Assembly (NCBI GenBank): GCA_021018995.1
Contig: CM037591.1
Coordinates: forward strand, 68,847,901 to 68,911,900
Length of the DNA stretch: 64,000 nt
Direction: 5' to 3'
Source of the DNA: Chloranthus sessilifolius
Lineage: Eukaryota > Streptophyta > Magnoliopsida > Chloranthales > Chloranthaceae
The position numbers were made by a program, and so were the translations under genes. Of this stretch, positions 48,732 to 60,698 are shown piece after piece; the stretch's first letter is position 1; each line of letters begins with the position of its first letter. The notes below the pieces were generated by a model that saw only the letters and a list, made by a program, of their open reading frames with translations, ran no database searches and had not been told where the DNA came from.

Positions 48732-51170
48732 TGTAATATCCCCAATTTTTGTGAACCGTGTAAGTCGAATAGGTATAAGTATCAGTACGACACATGGTAC
48801 TGTTTCAGATTTCAAACAAATCAATTGGATTCACTTTATGCTCATTTGAACTTGTTGGATAAAATGCTAACACCTAACGTAGGTGTATAGGGTTCGCAAG
48901 TGAACCAAACCATTTGTTGAAACACCCATGTGTGTGTGTGTGCTTCACATTGAAGCAAACCAAGGGTATAAGAGAAGTTGCAAGTCATTTCTCCTTGCCT
49001 TTGTTTGAAAATAGAGAGAGGAAGAAGTGAGAGAGAGTTCTTCTCACGTGAGACCTTGGCATCTTGAAATCGAAATCGTCGGCGTTTTTTGTGCAAATTG
49101 TTCCATCACGTTAATTCCCAAGGCAAGTGGTACTAATTGATCGTGTGAGTTTGATTTGTTAAGAGCGTGAGAGCCGTTATATGAGACCCTCTTGATTTTA
49201 AACCCTTTCATAGAGAGTCTCGTCGTCGTCGTACGTGAAATTAGCTTTGGATGTGTGCACTAGAAGGGAATTAAACTTCGCGTACGTCACAAGGCAATCG
49301 CAAGAGGTTGGGTTTCAAACCTATTAATTGAGGGTGGCGAGAGTACCGGTAGTTCCGAAATTTTGTTTGTTGAACGCACAAATTCCATGAGTTAATAAGG
49401 TGAGATCTCGTGGTTTACTTATATTATAGATCGAGCATTTATTGCTCCAAAAGTTAAGCATTTAATATGGATTTAAAAATAGGAAAAAGGGAAAGAGAAA
49501 TAAATTCAAAATTCCAGAAGAATTGTTGAAATCCCGAAAGTCGCTCGCGCGACTTTGGACCTCGCGCAAGATTTGCTTCAGAATAGGCGTGAATTAAAAT
49601 AAGAACAGTGCTCATGCGACTTGGAACTCACGTGTGCGACTGTCTCAGACTGTTTTGATAAGGAGTAAGTGAGAACAGTCGCCCACACGAGGCCGTGCGA
49701 CTGGGGTGAGCCATGGGAAGTTGCTCGTGCGACTTTGGGGCTTGCATGCTTGACTGAGCCAGTTTGGGCTATTTTGGCTATTTTTGGGAAAATTCTCTGA
49801 AACTTCGATGAGTATGTTTCTCCAAGCATTAATTCATGCCCTTTGGATACATTAGAATGTAGGTTATAAGTCGGATGTGTGCGTGAGGATCTTTACCTCG
49901 TTTGAGTGATTAGCATGGTTTCGTGAGCCGTGAGGTTGGAGAAATTCAATAACATCATATTGATGCGATTTGTATAGATAGTGTGATATGATAAGACAAT
50001 TGTGATAAGTTCGATATGCATTTAAATCTTTGACTTATAAATCTTTCAAAATAAGCTTTGTACATGAATTTTAAAATACGTAATTTGAAATGTGAACGTG
50101 AATTGCATATGTGTATGTGATTGTGAATATAAACTTCATGTTTGAGCCTTGAATTCTAAGTTCTGAAACTAGCTATGAAATAAGCACACTACACGGTGAT
50201 AAATTATATGTTAGAATTTGCACAATGATTTAAGAATCATGTGGCACGAATCCTCATCGTGTACCGGTACAGCGGAATATCCGTACATTTACACCGGCCA
50301 ACGGTAAACTTTAGCCTCATGAGTGCCCTCATAGTGTAGGGGCTTGCGCACTCCGAAAATGGTTCATTGAATGACGATAGTTTGAGAATTTTCATTGGTA
50401 TATGTGTGGCTCTGAATGCTATATTTTTCTTGAGAGATTATTTAAGTTATGTTTTAAGTCATGATAAGATATAAAAAAACATGTAAAATCTAAAAACGAT
50501 CAAGAGAATAGAAACAAAGAAACAAATTCTGAACGTGTGATTAAATTCTATTTTATTTGATTCAAGCATCTTGAAAATTCAGTTTTATGTGAAATTTATT
50601 CCGAAATTAGCCATGAAATCTATGCTTTGAAATATGATATGAATGTTGTTGATATTCTCCTGTTGAGCTTAGACTGTTAGCTCACCTCTCGACAATACAT
50701 CACAGGCACAAGTGTAGATACGACAATTGAGGATTCCGGGTGTGAGGAAGACCCTGATTACATCCCTAAAGAAGATTTAGATCTTTCACCAGACGAGTAC
50801 TTCCCTTAGGGGACTTCTGATTATTTTGAAATCTTGTGACTAGGGCTTGGTACGTTCAACCATTATTTTATCATAGAACTTTGGATTTGAATTCATGTAG
50901 TATTTAGATGTTTTGTGAACTACTATTTAGGTGATGGTCGGCCATCACCAGTGGTTCATTTTGGTTTTGTCATACTTATGAGCTGTATAAGGATAGAACC
51001 ATTATTTTATCTCTATTCATGTGTATATAGAAGTGGAGGTTTCTTTTGCTATCTATATATGTCTGCTTTGAATTCTGCTATGTGTGTGGATGTGCCAAGT
51101 ATTCCGTTTCAGGGATTGTTATTATCATGATCCGATGTGAATTCGTGGTTAGGAAATCCTCCGGTTATGT
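48732..51170 (+). mobile_element. 5' LTR of the + strand chromovirus (LTR 2)
   Basis: Starts TGTAATATCCCC inside the Copia gag; five bases before are ACATC. About 2.44 kb, like the LTRs of the complete copy, and shares GGTGATGGTCGGCCATCACC (50933) and the GTACGG/CGTACCGG block (50262). The end is placed near 51170 by alignment; terminal CA and primer site have decayed. U3 array uses the motif GTCGCTCGTGCGACTT (49535-49760), not TCGATCGA. Confidence 0.78.
49535..49760 (+). repeat. GCTCGTGCGAC motif array in U3 of LTR 2
   Basis: About eight units: GTCGCTCGCGCGACTT, GCTCATGCGACTT, CTCACGTGTGCGACTG, CAGTCGCCCACACGAGG, GTTGCTCGTGCGACTT and weaker ones. The core AGTCGC..GCGACT is self-complementary. 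Confidence 0.85.
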
Positions 51171-51293
51171 AAGGAAAAGCAATGGCTTTAGAAAATTTTG
51201 ACAAGACCTAGACTTAAACTAGGAGTTTAATATTTTATCAGAATATAGGGACCGTCTGTTAATGAAACTTTTATTTCATGATAACAGATCAAT

Positions 51294-52424
51294 ATGTCCG
51301 CTGGAATTAGACCGAGAGGTGGTCGTACCCGAAATATAAGGAGTGGGGAAGGAATCACCACTAGTCCAAATAAGATTCAAATTGGTGAGAGAGATCCTCC
51401 AGAAGAAGAAAATCAAGGAAGAGATGAAAGGGAAAGAATGGCACAAGCCATGGAGACTGTGGCCAACACGATGGCACAACAGACAGAGTTAATGGTTGCA
51501 AACAATGCGAATAGTCATCAGCCTTAGCCTTCGACATTCATAGAGTTGAGGAGGATGCATCCTCCAAGTTTCTTAGGACCGACTGATCCACTTGAGGCAG
51601 AAAAGTGGCTAAGTGAGATGGAGAAAATCTTCAGTGTGCTTCCTTGCACTGAGGATGAGAAGGTTAGGTGGGCAGCTTTCAAATTTGACAGGGAGGCTGA
51701 CCCATGGTGGAAATCAGTATTGAGGACTAGAGAACAAGAGAATCCTAATATGTTATGGACTTGGAAAGAATTCATGGAGGAGTTCAATGATGAATATTTC
51801 CCTGTTGTGGTAAGGAATCAGATGGAAGTTAAGTTTATTAACTTGGAATAAGGTAGGATGTCCATACGAGAATACATAATAGAATTTACAAGACTTTCAA
51901 GATTTGCACCGAAACATATGGCCTCGGATATAATGAAGGCCAAGAAGTTCCAACGCGGCTTAAGGTCAAATATTCACAATAAGGTCTCGATGTTTTCGTT
52001 AGAGACATATGCGGGAGTGATGAGCAAGGCTCTTGTCGCTGAAGAAGATATTGAAGAAATATATAAGAGAAGGGACCAATAAAGTCGAGGCAAAGCAAGT
52101 CAAGTGCGGTTAAATAATTATGAATCAGTAAACAAGAAGCCGAGGCTCGCAATACCGGCACCAAGGCAACCTAGCCAGATGGCTTATCCAAGGCCATATG
52201 TGCCTACGCTCACTAGATTTTCTTTCCCACCAGGTCCTACTATGACAACTGGGGTTTCAGTTGCCCAGGGTCATTCTCGAGCAGCATCATCTACTCCGAT
52301 AGAAATATGTGCTCATTGCAAAAAATCACACAAGACGGTGGATTGTTGATGGAACTTCGGGGCATGCTTTAAGTGCGATAAGATGGGGCACATGATAAGA
52401 GATTATCCAACGACGTCATCCAAG
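51294..52424 (+). pseudogene. Gag of the + strand chromovirus
   Basis: ATG 51294 (MSAGIRPRGGRTRNIRSGEG), glutamine/Met-rich helix MAQAMETVANTMAQQTELMV, then RRMHPPSFLGPTDPLEAEKW, WTWKEFMEEFNDEYFPVVVR, REYIIEFTRLSRFAPKHMAS and the zinc knuckle CFKCDKMGHMIRDYP at about 52359-52403, whose last Cys is Tyr. Stops TAG 51524, TAA 51849, TAA 52080 and TGA 52347. Compared with the complete copy, the linker after the knuckle is deleted down to the splice donor. Confidence 0.86.
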
Positions 52425-52565
52425 GTATAATTTAAATTGGATTATAAATTTTTGCTTTAGTTCCATTAGCAAATGCCATTATAGTAATTATAAGCAAATT
52501 ACAAGTCATGAGTGCCATCATACATTTTTTCAATGAACTGAATTACATGCATGACACGTAGGTAC
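52425..52565 (+). other. Putative intron between gag and protease
   Basis: Starts CAAG/GTATAATTTAAA, the same donor as the complete chromovirus at the same place, and is full of stops. The acceptor is uncertain (ACGTAG at about 52561, or GTCAG at about 52595). AT content is much higher than in the flanking coding sequence. Confidence 0.5.
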
Positions 52566-53190
52566 CCTACAAATATATCAACGTAGCGACATATGTCAGC
52601 ACGAAGCACTAGTATTGATAGAGCCATGTTCTACACACTCTTTCGTGACTTCACAGTTCGTGACTAAATTGAGTGTCATCCAGGAACCCTCAGATTTAAT
52701 TCTAGCCGTGTCAGTTCCTACGGGAAGTTCGGTGAGCACCGATATATTTTACCGATCGATTGTTATTTCAGTTGAAGATCATGAGACGACGATAAATCTC
52801 ATCTTATTAAACATGCAAGGATTTAATGTGATCCTTGGCATGGACTGGCTATCCGCTTGCCATGCAAGCATTGATTGCCTATGGACAATAGTTACTTTCC
52901 GCCCTCCGAAAGGAAAGTCGTTTTGATTTCGTGGTGTCAAGGTTAGCGTATCACCGTTTATCTCCGCAATTCGATTCGAACGTCTGATGAGGAACGTATG
53001 TAGTGGATACTTCACATTTTTGTAGGAGCAACGAGAAGAGAAGAACAACATAGAAATATTCCAGTTGCATGCAAGTTTCCGGATGTGTTTCCTGAAAAGC
53101 TACCAGGATTGTCACCAGATAGCGAGGTTGAGTTCGTAGTTGACTTAGCTCTAAGCATGAAGCCAGTATCTAAGGTACCTTATTAGATGG
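52566..53190 (+). pseudogene. Protease region of the + strand chromovirus
   Basis: LVLIEPCSTHSFVTSQF at about 52610: the catalytic Asp position is Glu and the following Gly is Cys, so it is dead. VILGMDWLSACHASIDC follows at 52830. TGA at 52924 ends the main frame; remnants of the linker continue to 53190 with many stops. Confidence 0.8.
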
Positions 53191-54398
53191 CTCCAATTGA
53201 GTTAAAGGAGTTAAAGGAGTTAACAGAGAAATTATCAGATGGCTCCAAGTGTTTCTCCTTTGGGAGCACCGATCTTATTTGTCAAGAAGAAGGACGGGTC
53301 AATGAGATTGTGCATCGACTATCGTCAGTTGAACAAGTTGACAGTCAAGAACCAATATCCTCTTCCAAGGATCGATGATCTTTTTTATCAATTGCAGGGA
53401 GCAAGGTTCTTTTCCAAGATCAATTTGAGATCCGGCTATCACCAGTTGAGAGTTAAAGCCAAGGATATTCAGAAGATGATGTTTCGAACTAGATATGGGC
53501 ATTACGAGTTCTTAGTGATGCCTTTTGGCTTGGCTAATGCACCAGCTTCATTCATGGATCTCATGAATAGGGTGTTCAAACTATATCTCGATAAATATGT
53601 AGTCGTATTCGTAGATGTTATCCTCATCTACTCGAAGTTAAAAGAGGAGCACGAGCAACATCTACAGATCGCTCTACAGATTTTATGTGAACACCAACTT
53701 TATGCGAAGCTCAATAAGTGAGTTTTGGTTAGAACAAGTGAGCTTCTTGGGACATGTTGTCCTAGAAATGGGTATCACGGTCGATCCAACAAAGATTGAG
53801 GCCGTGGTACAATAGAAACAATCAAGAAGAGTGACAGAGGTAAAAAGTTTTCTAGGTTTGGCTGGCTACTACAGAAGATTTGTAGAAGGCTTTTCGAAGA
53901 TATCAAGACCGCTCACACAACTTATGAGGAAAAATTTAAAGTTCGAATGGACCGAATCGTGTGAGAAAAGCTTCCAGGAACTTAAGAGAAGGCTTACCTC
54001 TGCACCAGTGCTTGCTATTCCATCAGGTAGTGGAGGTTTCGTCGTTTTTAGCTATGCGTGACATAGTGGGTTTGGGTTGTGTTCTCAACCAGAATGAGGG
54101 AGTTATTGCCTATGGTTCAAAACAGCTCAATGATCATGAAAATAATTACCCAACATATGATCTTAAACTAGTAGCAGTAATTTTTGCCTTGAAAATATGG
54201 AGGCATTACCTGTATGGAAAGACTTTTGAGATATTTACGAACCACAAGATCGTCAAGTACCTGTTTACTGAAAAAGATCTAAATATGAGGCAGAGAAGAT
54301 GGATTGAGTTTCTCAAGGATTATGATTATTTCATTCAGTATCAACCAGGTAAGGCTAATCTAGTAGCAGATGCTTTGAGTCAGAAGACATCGGCTTAG
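53191..54398 (+). pseudogene. Reverse transcriptase-RNase H of the + strand chromovirus
   Basis: [57 protein letters not shown] and the catalytic box [13 protein letters not shown], where the second Asp of the pair is Val. A frameshift near 53720 and TAG near 53812 follow, then [20 protein letters not shown], RNase H with FSYA in place of the usual Asp-containing turn, [20 protein letters not shown] and YQPGKANLVADALSQ. The two chromoviruses lost different catalytic aspartates, so they decayed independently. Confidence 0.88.
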
Positions 54399-55145
54399 TT
54401 ATCGAGCCTCATCATGGGGATCTTTAGATGAAAATTATTAGAGGACATATCATTGTATGACACAAAGATCGAGGTGAAAGATTCAAGAGTCTTAGTGGCA
54501 AACATTACGATCAGACTGACGATCTTTGATGACATCTATGAGCTATAGATGAAAGATGCCAAACTTACCGAGATTAGAAGAGGTGTGACCGATGGTACTA
54601 GACCAGATTTCTCCATCAAAGGGGATGGATGTCTACTGTTTAGAGGGCGTCTTTGTATATTGATTGATGTCGATCTCTAACATAATATCCTAGAAGAGGC
54701 CCATAAGTCAAAATATGCTATTCATCTGGGTGGTACCAAGATACACCAAGACCTAAAGAAAAAATTTTGGTGGAGAGGTTTGAAGAAAGATGTCGTCGAT
54801 TACGTCTCAAAGTGCTTGGTGTGTCAGTAAGTGAAAGTGGATCATCGATATCCATTAGGTTTATTATAACCTCTACCAATACTAAAATGAAAGTGAGAAT
54901 CCATTTCCATGGACTTTATTTTGGGATTACCGAGGACGATGAGAGGGCACAATGCCATATGGGTAATCATCGATAGGCTAACCAAATCAGCCCATTTCTT
55001 GCCTTAAAACACCAAGTTTATAGCGAGTAGGCATGCAAAGATGTACCTAAAAGAGATTGTCAGATTGTATGGTATCCTTGTGAGCATTGTCTCAAATCGC
55101 CGTTGTATACATCACAGTTTTGGGAAAAATTCTAAGAGGGAATGG
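54399..55145 (+). pseudogene. Integrase, N-terminal part (interrupted)
   Basis: Zinc-finger part GGTKIHQDLKKKFWWRGLKK with YVSKCLVCQ (54725-54828), then the core with [11 protein letters not shown] Asp near 54900 and RLTKSAHF near 54980. The second core Asp motif near 55095 reads SNRR rather than SDRD. Broken by stops and then by the solo LTR; bases 55141-55145 (AATGG) are its target duplication. Confidence 0.8.
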
Positions 55146-55489
55146 TGTTGGTGCACACTTTTCTTGGGTTCCTCTCAGTCCCCGTTGAATTAGTGGCTCC
55201 AATTCTGTCTAAGTGGACTCTAGCGATGCGGCGTTTAAAATGTTAGGAATAAAGGGTTTTCTAGGAAGGTTCCTAGTTTATTGCGATCGCCAGCTGTAGA
55301 TATTTAACGATGCTGCAACACATTAATGATCACGCTTGAGAGCGGGTGTGGGTTACTTCTTTATTGAATCGTCCGCCTGCGAACGTTAGCAGCTATATCT
55401 TTTCTTATAATTTAGATAGTTTAATTTTTCTTTTATTTCCTGTTATTGTTATAGTTCTGATCAATTTAGGCTTCCCAATTCTGTTGTGA

Positions 55490-56210
55490 GTTTAGTCATG
55501 TGGAAGTTTATTTTAGTTTATTTAATTTAGTATTCTAATTCTATTAGAAGTCTAATTAATTTTAGTTTCCTAGCACTACTAGAATTCTAATTAATATAGT
55601 GTCCTGATACTACTAAAAGTCCAATTAACATCGGTCTCCTAATTATACTAGGAATGCAGGTGTATTAATCTTAATGAAACTTTAATTAAACCAAGCATGC
55701 TAGTTATACTAAAATTCTAAGGAAAGCAAGTATGCTAGTTCTACCAGAATTCTAATTGGAATGAAAGACTGATTATACTAAAACTCTAATTAAAGCAAAT
55801 ATACTAATTTCATTAAAATTCTAATAAAAGCAAATAAACTAATTTTGCTAAAATTCTGATTAAAGCAATGAATTAATTATACTTGCAATCTAATTAAAGC
55901 AATGAATTAATCATACTAGATTCTAATTAAAATAAAGGACTGATTTGATTAGAATTATGATCAAAGTAATGAATTAATTATACTAAGATTCTAATGAAAA
56001 TAAAAGGACTGATTAATGATACTGAGGTCTAATAAAGCGAGGAATAAATATGCTAGAGTCATCTAATTAAAATAAAGGAATTAATTTTATTGGAACTCTA
56101 ATCGAAGCAATTATTCTAAGGATTTAATTAAAAATAAAGCATGTAAATTAACTATACTAAAATTCTAAGAAATTATAGAACTGATATTATAACCCTAATT
56201 AAAGTAACTA
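55490..56210. repeat. Degenerate ~40-base AT-rich repeats in LTR G
   Basis: Around fifteen diverged units built on TACTAAAATTCTAATTAAAG with spacing of about 35-50 bases. Purely noncoding. Confidence 0.65.
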
Positions 56211-56994
56211 AATAATTCTTAAAACAAAGGGTTTTGGGCCTGCTATGCTTAGGAGGATTGGCCTCGTTCCCGAGTACCCTCCGTGAGCTCCCTTGGGCAA
56301 ATCGGATGGCTGAGATTAAAGATAAATTGGATTCAGGATTATAAAATAGTATTTTTAGATTTTTTAGAGTTGATTTCGGAGTACCAATTATGAATAAAAT
56401 TGAGAAACTAGAATTATAGAAACTAAAATTAATATTTAGGATTTTTTAGAAATATTAAACTAAGAAATTAAAATTAAAATTAAAATTTCTAGGACTGAAT
56501 ACGAGTCCGAAATTAGAAAATCAGACCGTATGATTAAAGACTGGTTCTAGAATCTAAGGACTAGAATAAAAAATTAATGATAGGACTGGAAATTGAGATT
56601 TTAGAACGGAATTAAAGCCCAGGGTCGGTAAATTAGACCGTCAGATTAAAGACTGGTTCTAAATTCGGAGAACTAGAGCCAGATATAAAAAATTTGCGGT
56701 CTAAAAAAGGGTGCTACGATCTTAGACTGAAAATTAAAATCTATAATTAAAACTAAAAGAAAGATCCTAAGTCTAAAACTAAAATTTTTACCTAGGACCG
56801 GGGCTGTGGAGAGAAACCTCGAAGATTCTACCCTTGAATTTCGAAATCATGGTTATGATTCTCTATGTGTTCGTTCTCGGAGTTCTCTGGTTTCGGAATC
56901 CCAAAAAAAGTCTGTTCTTTCTCGAAAATTGTCAGCCTCTCGGGCGAATTAAGAAAAAAATCTTTTAAAGGTTTTTTTCTAATTAAACACCCTG

Positions 56995-57410
56995 TTTCAG
57001 GCGTTTAATAAAATTGCGGGCCAGTCTCCTGGTGCTTAATCGATTTTAGTCGGTCAACGACTTAGTGAGTGGCCGGCTGACTTGCTCAGCGAGTTTCCTA
57101 ATCCTAATAGCGTTAGAACTAATTGCGCACCCATTTTGGGGTGCGTAATCCAATTAAGCTCCACTCTCAAAGTGCTTAATCGAGGAAACTTAGGGGTCAA
57201 GGACGGTAAGACTTGGTTGGGCATAGGCCAATTGCGCGCCGGTGATGGGGCGCTCAATCCAATCAAGCGTTTCATATGAAGCGCGTGATCGAGTCTCGAG
57301 TGGGTTTGGGAAAGGGAGTCTCGTATGAGAAGGGACTGATTGCGCGCTTATGATTTGGCGTGCAATCGAATTGATCGCTTGGTTTTAGGCGCTTAATTCG
57401 GGGTTGTTCG
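56995..57410 (-). repeat. GCGCTTAATCG motif array in U3 of LTR G
   Basis: Units such as GGCGTTTAATAA, GGTGCTTAATCGA, ATTGCGCACCCATTTTGGGG, GGGGTGCGTAATCCAATTAA, GGGGCGCTCAATCCAATCAA and AGGCGCTTAATTCGG, spaced 20-40 bases. Core is partly self-complementary (GATTGCGCGC against GGCGCGCAATC). Confidence 0.75.
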
Positions 57411-57429
57411 GGTTAGGCTTGAAATGCTA

Positions 57430-57930
57430 GGCTATTGTTTCAGCCTGCATTTTGACTATATACTATTATTTCAGTATATAGTCTCCCTACGTTGGGATCT
57501 GAGCCACAGAGATATTGTTTCAGCCTGTGTTCAGCCATGCACTATTACTTCAGTGTATAGTTCCCACGTCGGGGGTATGGGGCCTGAGCCACAGAACTAT
57601 TATTTCTGCCTGTGTCCAGCCATATACTATTATTTCAGCATATGGTCCCATATTAGGGCAACGGGGTTTGAAATACAAGACTATTATTTCAGTCTGCACT
57701 CCGACTATATATTATTATTTCAGTACATAGTCCCCCTACGTTGGGATCTGAGCCACAAAGCTATTGTTTCAGCCTGTGTTCAGCCATGTACTATTGTTTC
57801 AGTGCATGGTTCCCATGTCGGGGGTATGAGGCCTGAGCCACAAAACTATTATTTCAGCCTGTGTCCAGCCATATACTATTGTTTTAACATATGGTCCCAT
57901 ATTAAGGTTATGAGGTTAAAGGTTGACCAA
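57430..57930. repeat. 249-base higher-order tandem repeat in LTR G
   Basis: Two copies of a three-monomer unit. Monomers of 80, 85 and 84 bases start near 57441, 57521 and 57606 (CAGCCTG); the second round starts at 57690 and 57770, exactly 249 bases later. Each monomer has TATTATTTCAG and ATATACTATTATTTCAG-like elements. Because 249 is a multiple of three, a repeat-derived open frame of 177 codons exists; I do not consider it a gene. Confidence 0.88.
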
Positions 57931-57973
57931 ACAAGTTTGTATATTCTGAGAGGGTAAAATGGGGGTGTCTACA

Positions 57974-58350
57974 AATGGGTTCAAGGTTAGACTTCAGCTT
58001 TGCATTTCACCCACAAACAGATGGACATACCGAAAGGGTGAACCAAACTATAGAGGATATGCTCCGAGCTTGTATGCTTGATTTTCAAGGATCGCGGGAT
58101 CAACATTTACCATTGATCGAGCTCGCATACAATAATAGTTATCAGACAAGCATCGGTATGGCTCCCTACGAAGCTCTATATGGACGAAGATGTAAATCTC
58201 CGATTAACTGGGAAGAAATCGGAGAGAAATTTGTTTTAGGTCTGAAAATTGTTGAGACTACCACCGAAGCAGTATGCTTAATCTGTGAGAGATTAAAAGT
58301 GGCACAGAGCTAGCAGAAAAGCTACACTAATCTGAAAAGAATGAGTGTTG
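57974..58350 (+). pseudogene. Integrase, C-terminal part
   Basis: Continues the integrase after the solo LTR: FHPQTDGHTERVNQTIEDML, HLPLIELAYNNSYQTSIGM and [19 protein letters not shown], ending at TAG near 58313. Remnants of the GPY linker follow. Confidence 0.85.
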
Positions 58351-58762
58351 AGTTTCAAAATGGGGATTAAGTATTCATAAAGATTTCACCCACGAAGGGT
58401 GTAATGCAATTTGCATAATGTGAGAAGTTGAGTCCATGTTATGTGGGACCATTTGAGGTTTTTGGATGAGATGGAGAAGTTGCATATCGGGTTGCTCTAC
58501 CGCTGCAACTATCAAGCATGCATAACGTATTTCACGTGGTGATGCTAAGGAAATACGTGAAGGATCCAACTCATGTCCTAGACTATCAACCGATTGAAAT
58601 TCAAGAAGACTTGACCATTAGAGAAGAACCGGTGCAGATTGTAGATCGAAAGGACCAAGTGTTGCATACCAAATGTATTCCGTTGGTACTTGTATGGTGG
58701 CAAAACCATTCGCCGAAAGAAGCTACTTTGGAATGCGAGTAGGACATAAGCGACGCATATCC
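58351..58762 (+). pseudogene. Chromodomain end of the + strand chromovirus
   Basis: HNVFHVVMLRKYVKDPTHVL from about 58518, then EEPVQIVDRKDQVLHTKCIP and LVLVWWQNHSPKEATLECE, ending TAG at 58740. Same Tekay/Del-type tail as the complete copy. Confidence 0.85.
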
Positions 58763-59441
58763 GTAACTCTTCGAATGGCTAGTAGATCATTTTTATGTAC
58801 ACTTTATTTGTCAAATGTGATTGCTATCAAATGGTTAGCATTGTGCTAAGGGTCCCAAGCGCTAGTCACGAATCATCAAGTATTGCCGGAAGTTGACTTA
58901 AGGAAATCCACATTTTAGTTTAATGTAATGGGTATGCGTGTATAGACCGTGTACTCAAAATTTCAATGTAAATGGAAGAAAAAAATAATTTAATGTGATA
59001 AAAGGAACCCAAACAGAAAACAACAAAAATCATAAAAATATACTGAACTCACGCACGCAAATTTAAAGTTGCTCGTGCGACCTCTTCAGATGGCAATGCG
59101 AGAAAAAAGGGGTAACACAGTCACTCGTGCGACTGTTCGGGCGCTAGTTTTGAAATGAAAGTCACTCGTGTGACTTTTGAAGTCGCTCGTGCGACTATTG
59201 GGGTATATGAGGCATGCGGATCAGTTTCTTCATAATTTTTTACGTGAAATTTTTTTGAAACCCAAGGGACTCTCCCCATTACGTGCAACCTACCCTTTTT
59301 ACTTCATATTCGCTATGGATTAGCCTGGGATTCGCTGGCACCTTGATCGAAAGGGATATTCTCTGGAATTTCTTTGCACAAAAAGGGTAAGAATTGCCGT
59401 TTCAAATTCAAATCTCTTTGTTTTCTTTTCAAATAGTTAAA
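58763..59441 (+). promoter_or_regulatory. Spacer with GCTCGTGCGAC array before the extra ORF
   Basis: No gene to about 59040. From 59045 to 59215 about six units (AGTTGCTCGTGCGACCT, AGTCACTCGTGCGACTG, AGTCACTCGTGTGACTT, AGTCGCTCGTGCGACTA), the same motif as in U3 of this element. A weak TATA-like GGTATATGAG follows at 59203, then a leader with a possible small intron (AAAGG/GTAAGAATT near 59386; acceptor CAAATAG near 59436) directly before ATG 59442. Confidence 0.65.
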
Positions 59442-60698
59442 ATGGGACAACAAAAAATGTTCGCATCCAAATCTTCATTGTCCAAACGCCCGAACAACCC
59501 CCAGAGTGCTGGGATTCAAAGAAATTTGAAGTAGAATGGTCAATTGACCAAAGTTTGTTTGAGGGCCAAGAGCCACCCAATGGACTCTTGTGTATTTGAC
59601 CACCGCTGACATGAATTCTCTCCTCGAGCCATTTCATAGTCAATATTACCCTCGGTTGGTGCGCCTCTTTTGTTAGAAATTGAAATTGAGTAGGATGAAA
59701 CCAAATTTGTGACTGAAATCGATGGTCATAAATTCGAATTCGACCTAAATGACATTTCTATCACGATGGTATGCCCATTAAGGTGTGCTGATGAAGGGGC
59801 GTTGCAACCCCCAAACCCAAAAAAAGTACCATTTCAAGATATAATCGTCGAGATGATGAAAGGGCAAACCGGATCGGGATTGTCGGTTAGAAGGGCCCAA
59901 TTGCCCAATTACATGTGGCCACTTGACATCATTTTCTGGAAGAATCTGTTTCACATGGGACACAAGTGGGAGAGGAGAGACACATTTCTCGAGAGCTTAT
60001 TTGCTGCCTATCAGGGGAAGTGGTTCTCCACCCCGACTATGGTGAGTGAGGAAATGGTATATGCCCGCAACAATGCAAGGCAGAGTGCTCACAAGGTGAC
60101 GCTTAAGAGATTACTAAATGATCGGTAGATCACTAGGATGATCAAGCAATATGTGGAAGATGAACCAGAGGGGGGATACCAAATTTTGCAGGATGAGCCT
60201 CGATTCACTGGCAACACCCAACGGTATAAATTTGAGGATTTAAAAATCAGTTTGGACAGTTTAAATGCGAGGGTGAAGCACCGCCGAGCTGAAGAAATTG
60301 CGCATCAAGCGCAATAGCAACAACAGCAGCAGCAACCCCAATAACAACCACACCATGAGCCTAATTAAGCAGCTCAACATCGGATATCACCACAATCCCA
60401 GGTTCCAGTCCAGCCACCGATTTCCCCATATGGTGGACTAGACTTCGTGACAAAACTTTTTAGAAGAATGGACTTGCAAGACCTGATGCTTAGGAGGATT
60501 AAGCAACACAACGAGCAGACCAAGCACCAGCTTTACTACCACGAGGCCCTGCTAAGTGACATGATACGATACATGTGCCCATCCGATTACTTGGAGCGCA
60601 TGGTAGCGGCACGGGCATGCATGCCAGAAACTTCTAGTTCTGGAGCAGGTGGAGCCGGTGATGATGAGGCTGAGCAGCAAGGTGGTGAGGAGGACTAG
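59442..60698 (+). pseudogene. Extra ORF of the + strand chromovirus, broken
   Basis: Homologue of 24219-25648 of the complete copy. Start ATG 59442 after a possible leader intron; the first 25 codons are in one frame, then the equivalent of the WSIDQSLFEGQEPPN block in another, EPFHSQYYPRLVRLFC near 59621, TEIDGHKFEFDLNDISITMV (59710), YMWPLDIIFWKNLFHMGHKW and LFAAYQGKWFSTPTMV near 59990-60040. After TAG 60126 the frame runs through a Gln-rich stretch with stops at Gln-like positions to DLQDLMLRRIKQHNEQTKHQ and an acidic Gly/Ser tail, ending TAG 60696. Family as in the other copy; function unknown. Confidence 0.72.

Larger units (their letters stand above)
55146..57973 (-). mobile_element. 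Solo LTR G in integrase, TSD AATGG
   Basis: 2828 bases, TGTTGG..GTCTACA on the + strand (minus-strand start TGTAGACACCCCCATTTT), flanked by AATGG at 55141-55145 and 57974-57978. Shares its start with LTR F. From 55500 to 56180 it has many degenerate TAATTAAAGCAA / ACTAAAATTCTAATT units. U3 side holds a GCGCTTAATCG array (56995-57410) and a higher-order tandem repeat (57430-57930). No internal domain. Confidence 0.88.

Noticed and set aside
57424..57957. 177-codon open frame in LTR G
   Set aside because: Explained by the 249-base repeat period being a multiple of three; no start selection or family match.
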